Below, piece after piece: positions 23,778 through 33,188 of a DNA stretch of 64,000 bases. Origin of the DNA: Tetracentron sinense (lineage: Eukaryota > Streptophyta > Magnoliopsida > Trochodendrales > Trochodendraceae); the NCBI GenBank assembly GCA_015143295.1, contig CM026571.1, forward strand, positions 3,801,501 to 3,865,500, in the 5' to 3' direction. The notes beneath the pieces were generated by a model. The model saw only the letters and a program-made list of their open reading frames with translations, did not search any database and was not told where the DNA came from. How positions within the stretch are numbered: the first letter of the stretch is position 1; each line of letters begins with the position of its first letter. A program made the translations under genes and the position numbers.

Positions 23778-26149
23778 ATGGTTAGAAGAAGGAGAAGACT
23801 CCTTTCAGTTGGGTTCATAGCCATCATTCGTGCTCTCTTCCTTGTAGCTTGCGATGCAAAGGAAGATGGACCTTGTCATACTTATTGCGGAAATATACAA
23901 AACATAAGTTACCCTTTTTACTTGAAGGGCGATCCTCCCAACTGCGGTGACCGGACCTTCAACTACGAACTCGCTTGCGAGGATAATCGTACCATTCTAT
24001 ACTTAAATTCCAGCAGATACTACGTCAAGGCCATCACGTACAGTCCTAGAACAATTCGAGTTGGGGATCCCGGTGTGCACAAGGACAATTGCTCCTCTAT
24101 TCCTCGGTATTCCTTGGCGAATTTCAACTTCAGCATTTTCCAAGGTGCCGTAATCGGTGACGGAACTGCGTATCCATACTATTTGACTAGACAAACGAAC
24201 TATATATTTCTCATGGATTGTGAGAATCCAATCAATTCTCATCAGTATCTGGACACTACTCCTTGCATCAATGGTTCCACCTCCTCCTCCTTGCGAAAAC
24301 AATCTTATGCTACATGGGGGAAAGTGGTCTCAGATGTCCGGGAATCGTGCAGGATTGGCGTGATGGTTCCCAGTCGGTTGAAGGAAGTCGGGAATTATTC
24401 CTTTTCTGACATTCACAATGAGCTGGCTTGGGGGTTTGAGCTTTCATGGTTTCAAATCGACTGCACAGATTGCCAAGGAAGACAATACGACTGTTTCTTG
24501 TTTGATGACAACAACATCCAGTGCTACAACCACACCTACCCCTTCCCCTCCCCCCACTGCTCTGCCTCATCATCCTTCATTTGTGGTAAGAGTTCCTGAA
24601 AGATCTCGCGTTATATATAACTGGTTCCGGTTGCAATATTCATTTCCTTCAATTTCTTTTCTTGGATAATCTAGGTACCTCCCGGTTGTTTGGTATTATT
24701 GTTCAAGAAATAAATTGTAAGGACTCGCACACCCTCTTGTCCTATTTCTTTTCTTGTTTTTTAACCTCTTTGAATATGTTCTAATTACCTCCTCTTTGTT
24801 TTTTTGTTTTTTTTTTTTTTACAGATCATAAATTTTTTATATTATCAGTAGGTAAGATATCATATATGGTTCTAAGTGACTTATCACCATGGACATGATT
24901 GAAAAAACACGTACTTAGCAAGTTTTCAGTCAATCAGTGGTCATAGAGATGACCCAACAGTAAGTCCTTCTCATAATTTTATTTGCGATATTCTTATGCA
25001 GCACTTATCCTGGTAGCAAGAAATTCATGTGGGACTCTATGTTGCTTCGCTTTGTTGATCTATAAATTACGACGAAGGCATTTGTCTCAGTATGACGCCA
25101 TTGAAGAGTTCCTACAGGGTAACAACAATCTCATGCCAATAAGGTACTCCTATTTAGAAATCAAGAAAATGACTAAATATTTCAAGGATAAATTGGGTCA
25201 AGGAGGCTATGGCTCCGTATTTAGAGGAAAGCTTCGAAGTGGCCGTCTTGTAGCAGTAAAGATGTTGGGCAACTCAAAAGGTAATGGGCAGGATTTCATC
25301 AACGAAGTCCTCACCATAGGAAGGATTCATCATGTCAATATAGTGCAGCTCACTGGATTCTGCGCCGAGGGATCGAAACGGGCTCTTGTATATGATTTCA
25401 TGCCTAATGGGTCTCTAGAGAAGTATATCTTTTGTCCAGAAGTACAAGTTATTTCTCTGAGTTGGGAGAAAATGTATGAGATATCGCTAGGAGTGGCTCG
25501 TGGGATTGAATATCTACATCAGGGTTGTGACATGCAAATTCTGCATTTTGATATCAAGCCTCACAACATTCTTCTTGATCAGAATTTCACCCCCAAAGTT
25601 TCGGACTTTGGACTTGCAAAATTGTATCCAACAGATGAGAGTATTGTGTCCCTCACTACAGCAAGAGGAACAACGGGGAATATAGCTCCAGAATTGTTCT
25701 ACAAAAGCATAGGAGGCATCTCATACAAGGCTGATGTTTATAGCTTCGGAATGTTGCTAATGGAAATGGCTGGGAGGAGAAAGAATTTGAATGCATTTGC
25801 AAAGCATTCAAGCCAAATTTATTTCCCATCATGGGTTTATGACCAATTCAATCAAGGAGAGGACATAGAAATGGAAGATGCCACTGAGGATGAAAAGAGA
25901 TTAGCAAAGAAGATGATCATAGTCGCACTATGGTGCATACAGTTGAAACCCATGGATCGCCCTTCGATGAGCAAAGTCATAGAGATGCTTGAAGGCAGTG
26001 TTGAACTTCTGCAAATGCCACCCAAGCCTTTTCTATGTCCCCAAGAGATGCCTATTGAGGATCACGCAACCAACGCAAACCATACAGAAATATCATCCAT
26101 GTCGTGTAATTCAATAGAGATGACTACCCTTGATGTAAATGTAGATTAA
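23778..26149 (+). CDS. LRK10L-type receptor-like kinase (rust-resistance kinase Lr10-like)
   Basis: Single-pass plasma-membrane receptor kinase. Proposed exons are 23778-24585, 24825-24851 and 25002-26149, giving 660 residues. All junctions are GT/AG. The start at 23778 gives a basic-hydrophobic signal peptide ([13 protein letters not shown], cleaved near 27); an upstream ATG at 23709 is possible. The Cys-rich GUB_WAK-type ectodomain ([11 protein letters not shown]) is at about 33-130 and a WAK-associated region at about 150-269. The transmembrane segment is about 272-300. The kinase domain is about 338-620, with loop GQGGYGSV (344-351), VAVK lysine 365, HFD catalytic loop (D462, so non-RD) and DFG (D480). 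APE is kept in GNIAPEL, though the usual residue before IAPE is Y. All catalytic residues are present. The family's ligands are mostly unknown; roles in rust resistance and stress are reported for members. A young LTR element starts 25 bp past the stop and the upstream region holds foldback repeats. Confidence 0.93.
24586..24824 (+). other. Kinase gene intron 1
   Basis: Donor GTAAGAG and a T-rich tract ending TTTTTACAG. Phase 1. Homologous to 2378-2800 of the fossil copy, which carries an added MITE. Confidence 0.8.
24852..25001 (+). other. Kinase gene intron 2 (absent from the fossil copy)
   Basis: Donor GTAAGATATC and acceptor TTCTTATGCAG, phase 1, 150 bp. It keeps the frame between a 27-nt mini-exon and the transmembrane/kinase exon. 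The fossil at 2801-2830 reads straight through this position, so the intron was gained here or lost there, or the mini-exon model is wrong. Confidence 0.6.
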
Positions 26150-26174
26150 CTAGTCGCTACGTCAAAGCACTATG

Positions 26175-26707
26175 TGTTAGGGTTTTTCTTATTAAATAAA
26201 AACCCATGTGGTCTGGCGCAATCCTTAGTTTTCAAAACTCGGATTGTATTGCTGTTAATAGAGAATGTTAAGGATAATGGGTCCCACTAAAGAGATGTGA
26301 TCAAACAGGGACTCTTTAAGTGTTATTAAAGCTAACAACATGGTCAGGGTTGGCGACCGTTAGATCTTTGGTGTGATCCCTCTTAACCCTTGGATCTTAT
26401 GATGGGTAGGGTTCCAAGGGTATATAAAGCAAAGAGGGGGTCCCTCTTTTCTCTTACGTCAATTGGAAGCCCCATTGAATCAGACCTAAGGAGAAAAGAG
26501 AAGACTCTCTCATTCCTCTCAAGCGCTGAGAAACACAGCATCACACCGTGAAGGGAATAGGGAAATTCCAGCGAAAGGTATGAGGTCATCTCTTTTAATC
26601 TGTGTCCCCTTTTGATTATGAATTCTAGAAAAGTTGATTGCATGGTCTAGATCCAGTATTTGAATAATCTTGTTTTGTTTTAACATTATTATTCTTGAAT
26701 CCCAACA
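26175..26707 (+). repeat. 5' LTR of element D
   Basis: Contains a promoter-like GGTATATAAAGC (about 26438-26449) and the downstream transcript start region. It lies immediately after the kinase gene and in the same direction, so it may supply the gene's transcript end. Confidence 0.93.
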
Positions 26708-26709
26708 AT

Positions 26710-26721
26710 TGGTATCAGAGC
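26710..26721 (+). promoter_or_regulatory. Primer-binding site of element D (initiator-Met tRNA)
   Basis: TGGTATCAGAGC, two bases after the LTR, the classical plant copia priming site. Confidence 0.92.
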
Positions 26722-28467
26722 ACAGGGTTGACCTTGTGATTAATTTTTCTTAATAATCAAATATAAGTGGAGTTTTATTTTCGGATCTAAATAATCAATT
26801 TTTTTATTTATTGATCTTGTGATTCGGATTTAAGGAAATTGAGAAATAGAAATTTAAAGGTAAATAAGATAAAGAAATTGATTTTGGATATTTGATAATT
26901 AATTTTAATTGGTTTTGAAATAAATTTTTGGATTTTTAATAATCGTATCTAGGATCCGAGTGAATCGGATTAAAGGTTAACAGTAAAGAAATTTTCAGAA
27001 ATCAAAAAAAAAAAAAAAAAAAAAGGGTTTTTTGGCCGTTTTCGGTTGGACGGCGATTCCGCCGCCGTCCGTCGCCGGAGAGGATCACCGGCGGTGAGGT
27101 TTTTCTCGCCGGAGGGTGGCCGTCGGTTTGGCACCGGCGGCAGCCGGAGAGGTGGCCGGTAGGGTCCCCAAGAAGGGGAAACCAGTATACGGGCTTAGGG
27201 TTTCTAACAAAAAAAAATTAAAAAAATTAAAAACAGTCTTCGGGTTAGGAAGACAGTGTTCACGAGGGTCAACCCGACCCTGTGACCCGATCAAATATCT
27301 AACCCGAACCGGGTGATTCTGAACGGGCCCGAATGGAACCCGAACCGAAACCCGAATATAACTTGATCCGGATCATATAGTACCCGAACCGAATGAGATC
27401 TAATCCGGTTTAGATGGACCGAACCGGTTCAACCGGATCAATGCCTGAACCGGACCGATGGCTGAACCAGACTGGACCGAGCGGAACGAGAACCGGACCG
27501 CGTAAGATCGTCGAACCGCGCGCGCGTGATACGCAGAACGCGCGTGTGATTAATTTCGTGCGCGTGAAGCGCAATCCCATGCGCGTGTAGCGCACAACCT
27601 GCGCGTGACACGCACTACCCGCGCGTGATCCGCGCGTGTCACTGACAGAACGTGTCCCCTGCGCGTGACACGTCCACAGGACACGTCTAGGGAGAGTGTC
27701 CGACCTTTCCTGAAGTTTTTGGGTGTTCTGATTCCCTTTTTGGGGTCCATTTTGACTTCTGAGCACTGTAAAGAGCTGTTTTAGTGAATGAATATGATTT
27801 TCCTATGGTTTTGACATTAAATAAATGAAAAACTTGATGTTTTTACCCAAAATTAATATCAAGAATTAAAGTTAGATCATCCTATGGGGTTTAGGTTTGA
27901 TCTGTAAGGCGTTCGTTCGACTGGTCATAATCAAATTAGGTTAGATTGTCTTGCCCAAAGGTGACCGTCCTATGGAGGTTATGATTATTCGAATTTAGGG
28001 ATTTCAATCTCTTTAAGATCGCGAGTTTGCACTCACCTACATTGAATAACTAGTCTTGCCCAAAGGTGTCTAGGGACTTCTTGTAGACTGAGTGGGGCAG
28101 AATGATTTGTGCGTGGCGGTGAGAGAAGGATAACCCTCTTGCCCAAAGGTGTGGAAGTGTCCTAATCAATCCAATACGTGATAGATCAGTTCTGTGCGCG
28201 ACTGTTGTCGCCAATTGGGGGGTGAATTGCATGTCGAAATCTCTTGCCCAAATGTGTGATTAGATGATGCGCCCACCTGTCCCGTAAAGTGGAAGTAAGC
28301 AATTTTAAAGTAAACCACTTTAGCTATCCGGCTTAACCTCAAGACCGGATTAGAATCATAAAGCTTAAATAAAGTCATGTAATGACAAGTATAAAGTAAA
28401 TTATTATAATTTGTGCAATAATTTGTTAGACATACCATAACATAGTAAAACATTGACATTTTCAGAT
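26722..28467 (+). other. Long leader of element D with repeated motifs
   Basis: About 1.75 kb between primer site and gag. Contains an A20-type run near 27005, a GC-rich block (27040-27690) with dense GAACCGG and GCGCGTG motifs, and then CTTGCCCAAAGGTG at 27950, 28055 and 28138 and a variant at 28243. It ends ATTTTCAG just before the gag ATG, which could be a splice acceptor. Packaging signals of LTR elements usually lie in this position; that role is inferred. Confidence 0.7.
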
Positions 28468-29373
28468 ATGGAAGGGTCTGTTGTTCAGAAACACTTGACT
28501 GGGATTGAGCCTCTGAATGGTTCAAACTATAGTTCTTGGAAGATGCAGCTAGATATAGTTCTGGGTTGCCTTGATTACGACTTTGTCCTACTGGAGGAAA
28601 AGCCGGTTACTCCCACTGCTAAGTCTTCAGATTCAGATAAGTCTTTGTATTCGAAATGGGAGAAGGCCAATAGGATGGCCATGATGATCATTAGGGCTTC
28701 TGTTCAAGAAGCCATCAGAGGTGGTATTCCTGCTACTGATACTGCTAAGGTTCTTCTTGAGACTATCAAGAAACAATTTATGGGATCTGTTAGGTCTCGT
28801 CAGTACAGTTGTTTGACTCAGCTGATTTCATTGAAGTATGATGGTGCTGGAAATGTTCGGGAGCACATCTTGAAGATATCTAAATTAATTATCTCTCTTA
28901 GAGAGCTTGGGTTGACAATTGAGGATGACCTCATGGTGCATTTGGCTGTAGCCTCACTTCCTGAATCATTTGATGCTTTTAAGGTTAATTATAGTGCACA
29001 GGATAGGAAGTGGGACCTGCATGAATTGATAGCTGTGTGTGTTAGTGAGGAAGAGCGCATGAAGCGTGGGAAAGCTGAGTATGCAAACTTGGCTGTGAAT
29101 TCTGGTAGTAAGAAGAATTTTAAGAATAAAGGGTTCAAGAAATCTAATTCACAAAATTTCTGGCAAGGACAAAATTCAGGACAGAGTTCAGGTCATAATT
29201 TAGGACAAAGTTCGGGACATCAATTTCAGGGAAATGATAATACTGAGGAACTAGAAGAGATTGAGTGTTTCTTCTGCAAAGGAAAATGTCACATGAAAAG
29301 AAACTGTTTCAAATATAAGGATTGGTGCAGGAAGAACAAAGGAGTTCATTCATCGGCGAAGCGCCAAGGCTGA
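28468..29373 (+). CDS. Element D gag polyprotein, 301 residues
   Basis: Copia-type gag (UBN2 fold) beginning MEGSVVQKHLTGIEPLNGSN. A capsid-like helical region covers about 10-200 (SWKMQLDIVLGCLDYDF, SRQYSCLTQLISLKYD, VREHILKISKLI). A Lys/Asn/Gln-rich linker with repeated QSSGH follows, then one CCHC zinc knuckle CFFCKGKCHMKRNC near residues 269-282. Gag assembles virus-like particles around the RNA. No protease, integrase or reverse transcriptase follows, so mobilisation would need enzymes from another copia element. Confidence 0.9.
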   Translation: MEGSVVQKHLTGIEPLNGSNYSSWKMQLDIVLGCLDYDFVLLEEKPVTPTAKSSDSDKSLYSKWEKANRMAMMIIRASVQEAIRGGIPATDTAKVLLETIKKQFMGSVRSRQYSCLTQLISLKYDGAGNVREHILKISKLIISLRELGLTIEDDLMVHLAVASLPESFDAFKVNYSAQDRKWDLHELIAVCVSEEERMKRGKAEYANLAVNSGSKKNFKNKGFKKSNSQNFWQGQNSGQSSGHNLGQSSGHQFQGNDNTEELEEIECFFCKGKCHMKRNCFKYKDWCRKNKGVHSSAKRQG

Positions 29374-30692
29374 TGAGCTGATGATTTTTGAGGAACTCTA
29401 CACCAACAGTATTGGAGGCTGTTAGAACTTGCTCATTAGTATTAGACTTTGTTTCTGGTTTTTACTATTAGATGTTATTTTCATTGTGCCGTTGTTTAGG
29501 CGAGATATTATTGGATTGGATACAGTTTAATTTTATCATTGAGAAGAGTACACTCTCAATCAGACATATTTTTCAGACAGTTAGTAATAATATATTAGTA
29601 GATGATCTTTATTAGCTAAACTTGGACTCGTATTTTATATCATTCTTGTTGTATGTTTGTTAACATCAGACATATGTTAAGGTCAGTAGGAGCAGGTTTT
29701 TAAGTTATATTTTGGATATCAAGATTACCAGAGATCATATTTCTAGACGTTTGGAGTTATCTCATAGGATTTCAGTTTAGTTTACAAGAGATATATCGAA
29801 CTAGAAATTTAAAAGTTATTCAGACTCTGATTTTTGCTTGTTTTTAAGATAGTTTGAAATCTTCATCAGATTATGTGTTGTTGAATATTTGAATTATAAA
29901 CATGTTAAGTAAAGAACTCTCCACTAGAAATTTTTTAAAGAACTTGTCACTATTATGGAACCTTTTAAAATCATTTGATTCTTTTATTTAGTGAGAGTAT
30001 TGTTCATTGTTTTATATTTCAGACATTTATATGATATACATGTCATTGTTTTACACTCTCAGATATTGATATGTTATGGTTATGCAAATTAAAATTGATG
30101 CATCATTTGATTATGTTATGTTTTGACTGCACGTGCAAAAGGTAAAGACATCAAGTGATGGATTTCACATGACGGATGTCATTGATGTCAGGTTTGCCCG
30201 AGAGCCTCGCACAAAGCTCTCAAGTTACTTGGGCTGAACATGGTTGGGCACCATGTTTGAGGCCTTCATTCTGGATACAAGGTGATGGACTTCACATGGC
30301 GGTTACCGTAAAGTATCGGAATGACATGCATATGCTTAAATGCATGTAGCGTGGACAATTTTTGGACGTATACATTTTGATCACATAAGGTTGTGTATAG
30401 TCCATATCACACCATACCTTGCCACCATAAAGAACCGCTCTGAAACATTAGTATTACTAGCTGTTTGACCATGGAGTGGCTTGTATCATAGTAAATGAAC
30501 ACTAGTAGATGCTAAATGCTTCCATGATCACCGTTAGTGGTGCTTTTGAATCAAAGTGACAGTTAAAGAACACTTAATTCTCGACAGCAATGTTTTTCAA
30601 AATTAAAAGAGTGGCCACTCATGTTTTTAAGGTTGTTCAATCCGAAAAGTCATTTTATTTTATTTAAGGATTGCTTGGACCAAGTGGGAGAT
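29374..30692 (+). other. Non-coding 3' part of element D
   Basis: About 1.3 kb, AT-rich, without a long frame. A phrase GTGATGGATTTCACATG (30157) recurs in altered form at about 30282. It ends in the polypurine tract next to the 3' LTR. Confidence 0.75.
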
Positions 30693-31225
30693 TGTTAGGG
30701 TTTTTCTTATTAAATAAAAACTCATGTGGTCTGGTGCAATCCTTAGTTTTCAAAACTCGGATTGTATTGCTGTTAATAGAGAATGTTAAGGATAATGGGT
30801 CCCACTAAAGAGATGTGATCAAACAGGGACTCTTTAAGTGTTATTAAAGCTAACAACATGGTCAGGGTTGGCGACCGTTAGATCTTTGGTGTGATCCCTC
30901 TTAACCCTTGGATCTTATGATGGGTAGGGTTCCAAGGGTATATAAAGCAAAGAGGGGGTCCCTCTTTTCTCTTACGTCAATTGGAAGCCCCATTGAATCA
31001 GACCTAAGGAGAAAAGAGAAGACTCTCTCATTCCTCTCAAGCGCCGAGAAACACAGCATCACACCGTGAAGGGAATAGGGAAATTCCAGCGAAAGGTATG
31101 AGATCATCTCTTTTAATCTGTGTCCCCTTTTGATTATGAATTCTAGAAAAGTTGATTGCATGGTCTAGATCCAGTATTTGAATAATCTTGTTTTGTTTTA
31201 ACATTATTATTCTTGAATCCCAACA
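30693..31225 (+). repeat. 3' LTR of element D
   Basis: 533 bp, nearly identical to 26175-26707. Confidence 0.93.
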
Positions 31226-31440
31226 CTATGCACCAAGGTTTATTGTTTTATAGTAGAGAAGAAATTATTGATGTACTAATGCCTATGTTCTGTTCTTCTG
31301 CATTAGTTATGGCTGATTTATATTCTTCACCTCAACTTGGTGAAATGATTCCTTCCTTCTATGGGTTCTTGATTTATTTTTTTAAACAGTTTATAGTTGT
31401 GAAATTCTTGCCTTTCGTCTTTGAACTGGAATGACCATAC
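31226..31440 (+). other. Displaced 3' UTR and downstream flank of the LRK10L gene
   Basis: After removal of element D, the kinase stop region continues here: CTATGCACCAAGGTTTATTG matches ATATGCACCAAGGTTTATTA after the fossil tail at 37080-37110. Homology with the fossil runs on for about 130 bp, and a patch at 32107-32150 matches 37222-37258. Confidence 0.8.
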
Positions 31441-31670
31441 TTCTGTCAAATTTTGTTGATATTTTGATTATTTGGAACAAATTGCAGACACCCAGTTGAG
31501 TCTGACCATTGTTTTTAAAATGATTATTTAATTTGAAATATTTTCATAGCTATATTATTTTTTTGACATGTTCGCTTCTGAATTTTTGATTCACAACTGG
31601 TTCTAGCTTACAAGTAACTCTAATTTTTAGACTCCCTCTCTCTTAAAGCGAAGTTGGAAATATATTTCTT

Positions 31671-32055
31671 TCGGCTCAGGATTCTCTCAAGTTCAACTTG
31701 AGAGAATCTCTCAAGTTTGAATCCCTAGAGGTCGCCACGTGTCTCCTTTTACACCCGTTAACCATGGGTAAGGTTCACCCACCCCTAGGGTTCACTCACC
31801 CATCCTTGGTTTTTTTTTATATTAATTATTATTTTTTAAATTAAAAAACTGTTTTTAATATTAAAAAACTCTAAAAACAGTTTTTTTAATTTAAAAAATA
31901 ATAATTAATATAAAAAAACCAAGGATGTGTAAGTGAACCCTAAGGGTAGGTGAACCTTACCCATGGTTAAGGGGTGTCAAAGGAGACACGTGGCGACCTC
32001 TAGGGGTTCAAACTTGAGAGATTCTCTCAAGTTGAACTTGAGAGAATCCTGGGCC
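31671..32055. mobile_element. Large foldback element (385 bp, near-perfect palindrome)
   Basis: Two arms of about 180 bp (31671-31855 and 31870-32055) are near-perfect reverse complements, with termini GGCTCAGGATTCTCTC and GAGAGAATCCTGGGCC. Each arm itself contains a small palindrome, CTCTCAAGTTCAACTTGAGAG. ATTTCTT lies next to both ends (31664-31670 and 32056-32062), a probable target duplication. There is no coding capacity. The inner CACGTGTCTCCTTTTAAC / GGTTCACCC blocks recur at 22.5 kb and elsewhere. Confidence 0.85.
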
Positions 32056-32062
32056 ATTTCTT

Positions 32063-32560
32063 AATTGAGCTGAATTATTTAAATTAGAACTCCATAAATG
32101 TGCAGTACCAATGCATTTTAGCAATGATTATTAACACTTAAATCATAGCAAACATATTAAAAACTTCAACCTGCAAAGAAAATGAGAAAAGAATTCTAAA
32201 AAAAAGGGGATGAAATTTCAATTGATCATGAATTGAAGAGATTCCTTACAACCATAGCTTAAATCAAACTTAAATTTTCTAATTTGACTTAACCATGATT
32301 TTAATTTCGGGATGCACTATTTTGACCGAAATTCCAGAATTTCTGCCAAAGTGTCAGAATTTTGAAATTTTGGCTGAAATATTCTTAGTTAAATAAGTTT
32401 AACTAAATTTTGATAAGAATACCAAAATTTATCCAAATTTTCTTAAATTATAGGATTTTATTTGAAAATAAAATAATAATACTTTGTTAATAAATTATAA
32501 ATTCAATTAGATATTTATCCATTATTATAATAAGATACCTAATTAGTTAGGATACTTAAG
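32063..32560. other. No gene recognised
   Basis: AT-rich DNA. The part near 32107-32150 is the far end of LRK10L downstream homology; the rest shows nothing. Confidence 0.5.
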
Positions 32561-32727
32561 TGTTAAGACCCTTAAACATTGCTAACCTCACCAACAAGAC
32601 AAATTAATGGCCATTTGTGAGTGTGCATGGTCGTCCTCCTAAGTACTTCAATTCCATTATCGTCTCATTCAAGATTACATCTTATCTTAATAAAGCAACT
32701 AAACTACCTTATTTGATGGAAATCTAA

Positions 32728-33099
32728 GGGTGCGTTTGGATTTATGGAATTGAAGAACGGATTTGTCAATTCCATGAGACAATTCTAATTTCATCGTTTG
32801 GGACACATTATAAATAGAATGGAATTAAGATTTTCTAATTCCATAGAGAATTCAAGCAGTGATTTTAAAGACAAATTTATAAGATTCAATTCCACAGTAA
32901 AATGGTCTTATTTGACAAATCCACGCTGCTGTGAAATTTAAAAACAAAAAAGAAGCCTGATGATTTCATTTCTCCAGGAATTTAATAGTGCATCCAAACG
33001 ATAGAATTTTGAATTTCGTGAAATTTAATTCAGTATGTTTTAATTCCATGGAATTCAATTCTTTGGCTCAATTCCAATTCCATAAATCCAAATGTACCC
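32728..33099. mobile_element. Tourist-like (PIF/Harbinger) MITE, 372 bp, TSD TAA
   Basis: Inverted termini GGGTGCGTTTGGATTTATGG and CCATAAATCCAAATGTACCC. TAA is at 32725-32727 and 33100-33102. The right LTR of element E has the uninterrupted site AAATCTAACAACTAG at about 35640, which proves ends and duplication. The interior carries repeated AATTCCA motifs. Confidence 0.93.
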
Positions 33100-33188
33100 T
33101 AACAACTAGAAAAGATACTAATATATAGGTAAACTAGGAAATAAGATGAGGCAAATCTAATTAGATAGCTATTATTCTAATTAAGGTG

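Larger units (their letters stand above)
26175..31225 (+). mobile_element. Young gag-only LTR element D (5.05 kb, copia-type gag, no pol)
   Basis: Two 533-bp LTRs (TGTTAGGG...CCCAACA) with target duplication CTATG at 26170-26174 and 31226-31230. The primer-binding site TGGTATCAGAGC is at 26710-26721 and a purine tract CAAGTGGGAG at 30681-30690. The LTRs differ at about 4 of 533 positions by eye, near 0.75%, or about 0.3 million years at 1.3e-8 substitutions per site per year. The only long reading frame is gag. It looks structurally whole, with gag unbroken. It matches the known class of terminal-repeat elements with a GAG domain (TR-GAG), which are non-autonomous. Confidence 0.93.

Noticed and set aside
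26383-26643. 86-codon minus-strand frame present twice (also 30901)
   Set aside because: It is inside the two identical LTRs of element D and antisense to the LTR promoter. Identity reflects the young age, not coding constraint.
27085-27766. Several Arg-rich frames in the GC-rich leader of element D
   Set aside because: They overlap each other on both strands and follow the low-complexity GCGCGTG and GAACCGG motifs, which is expected of composition alone.
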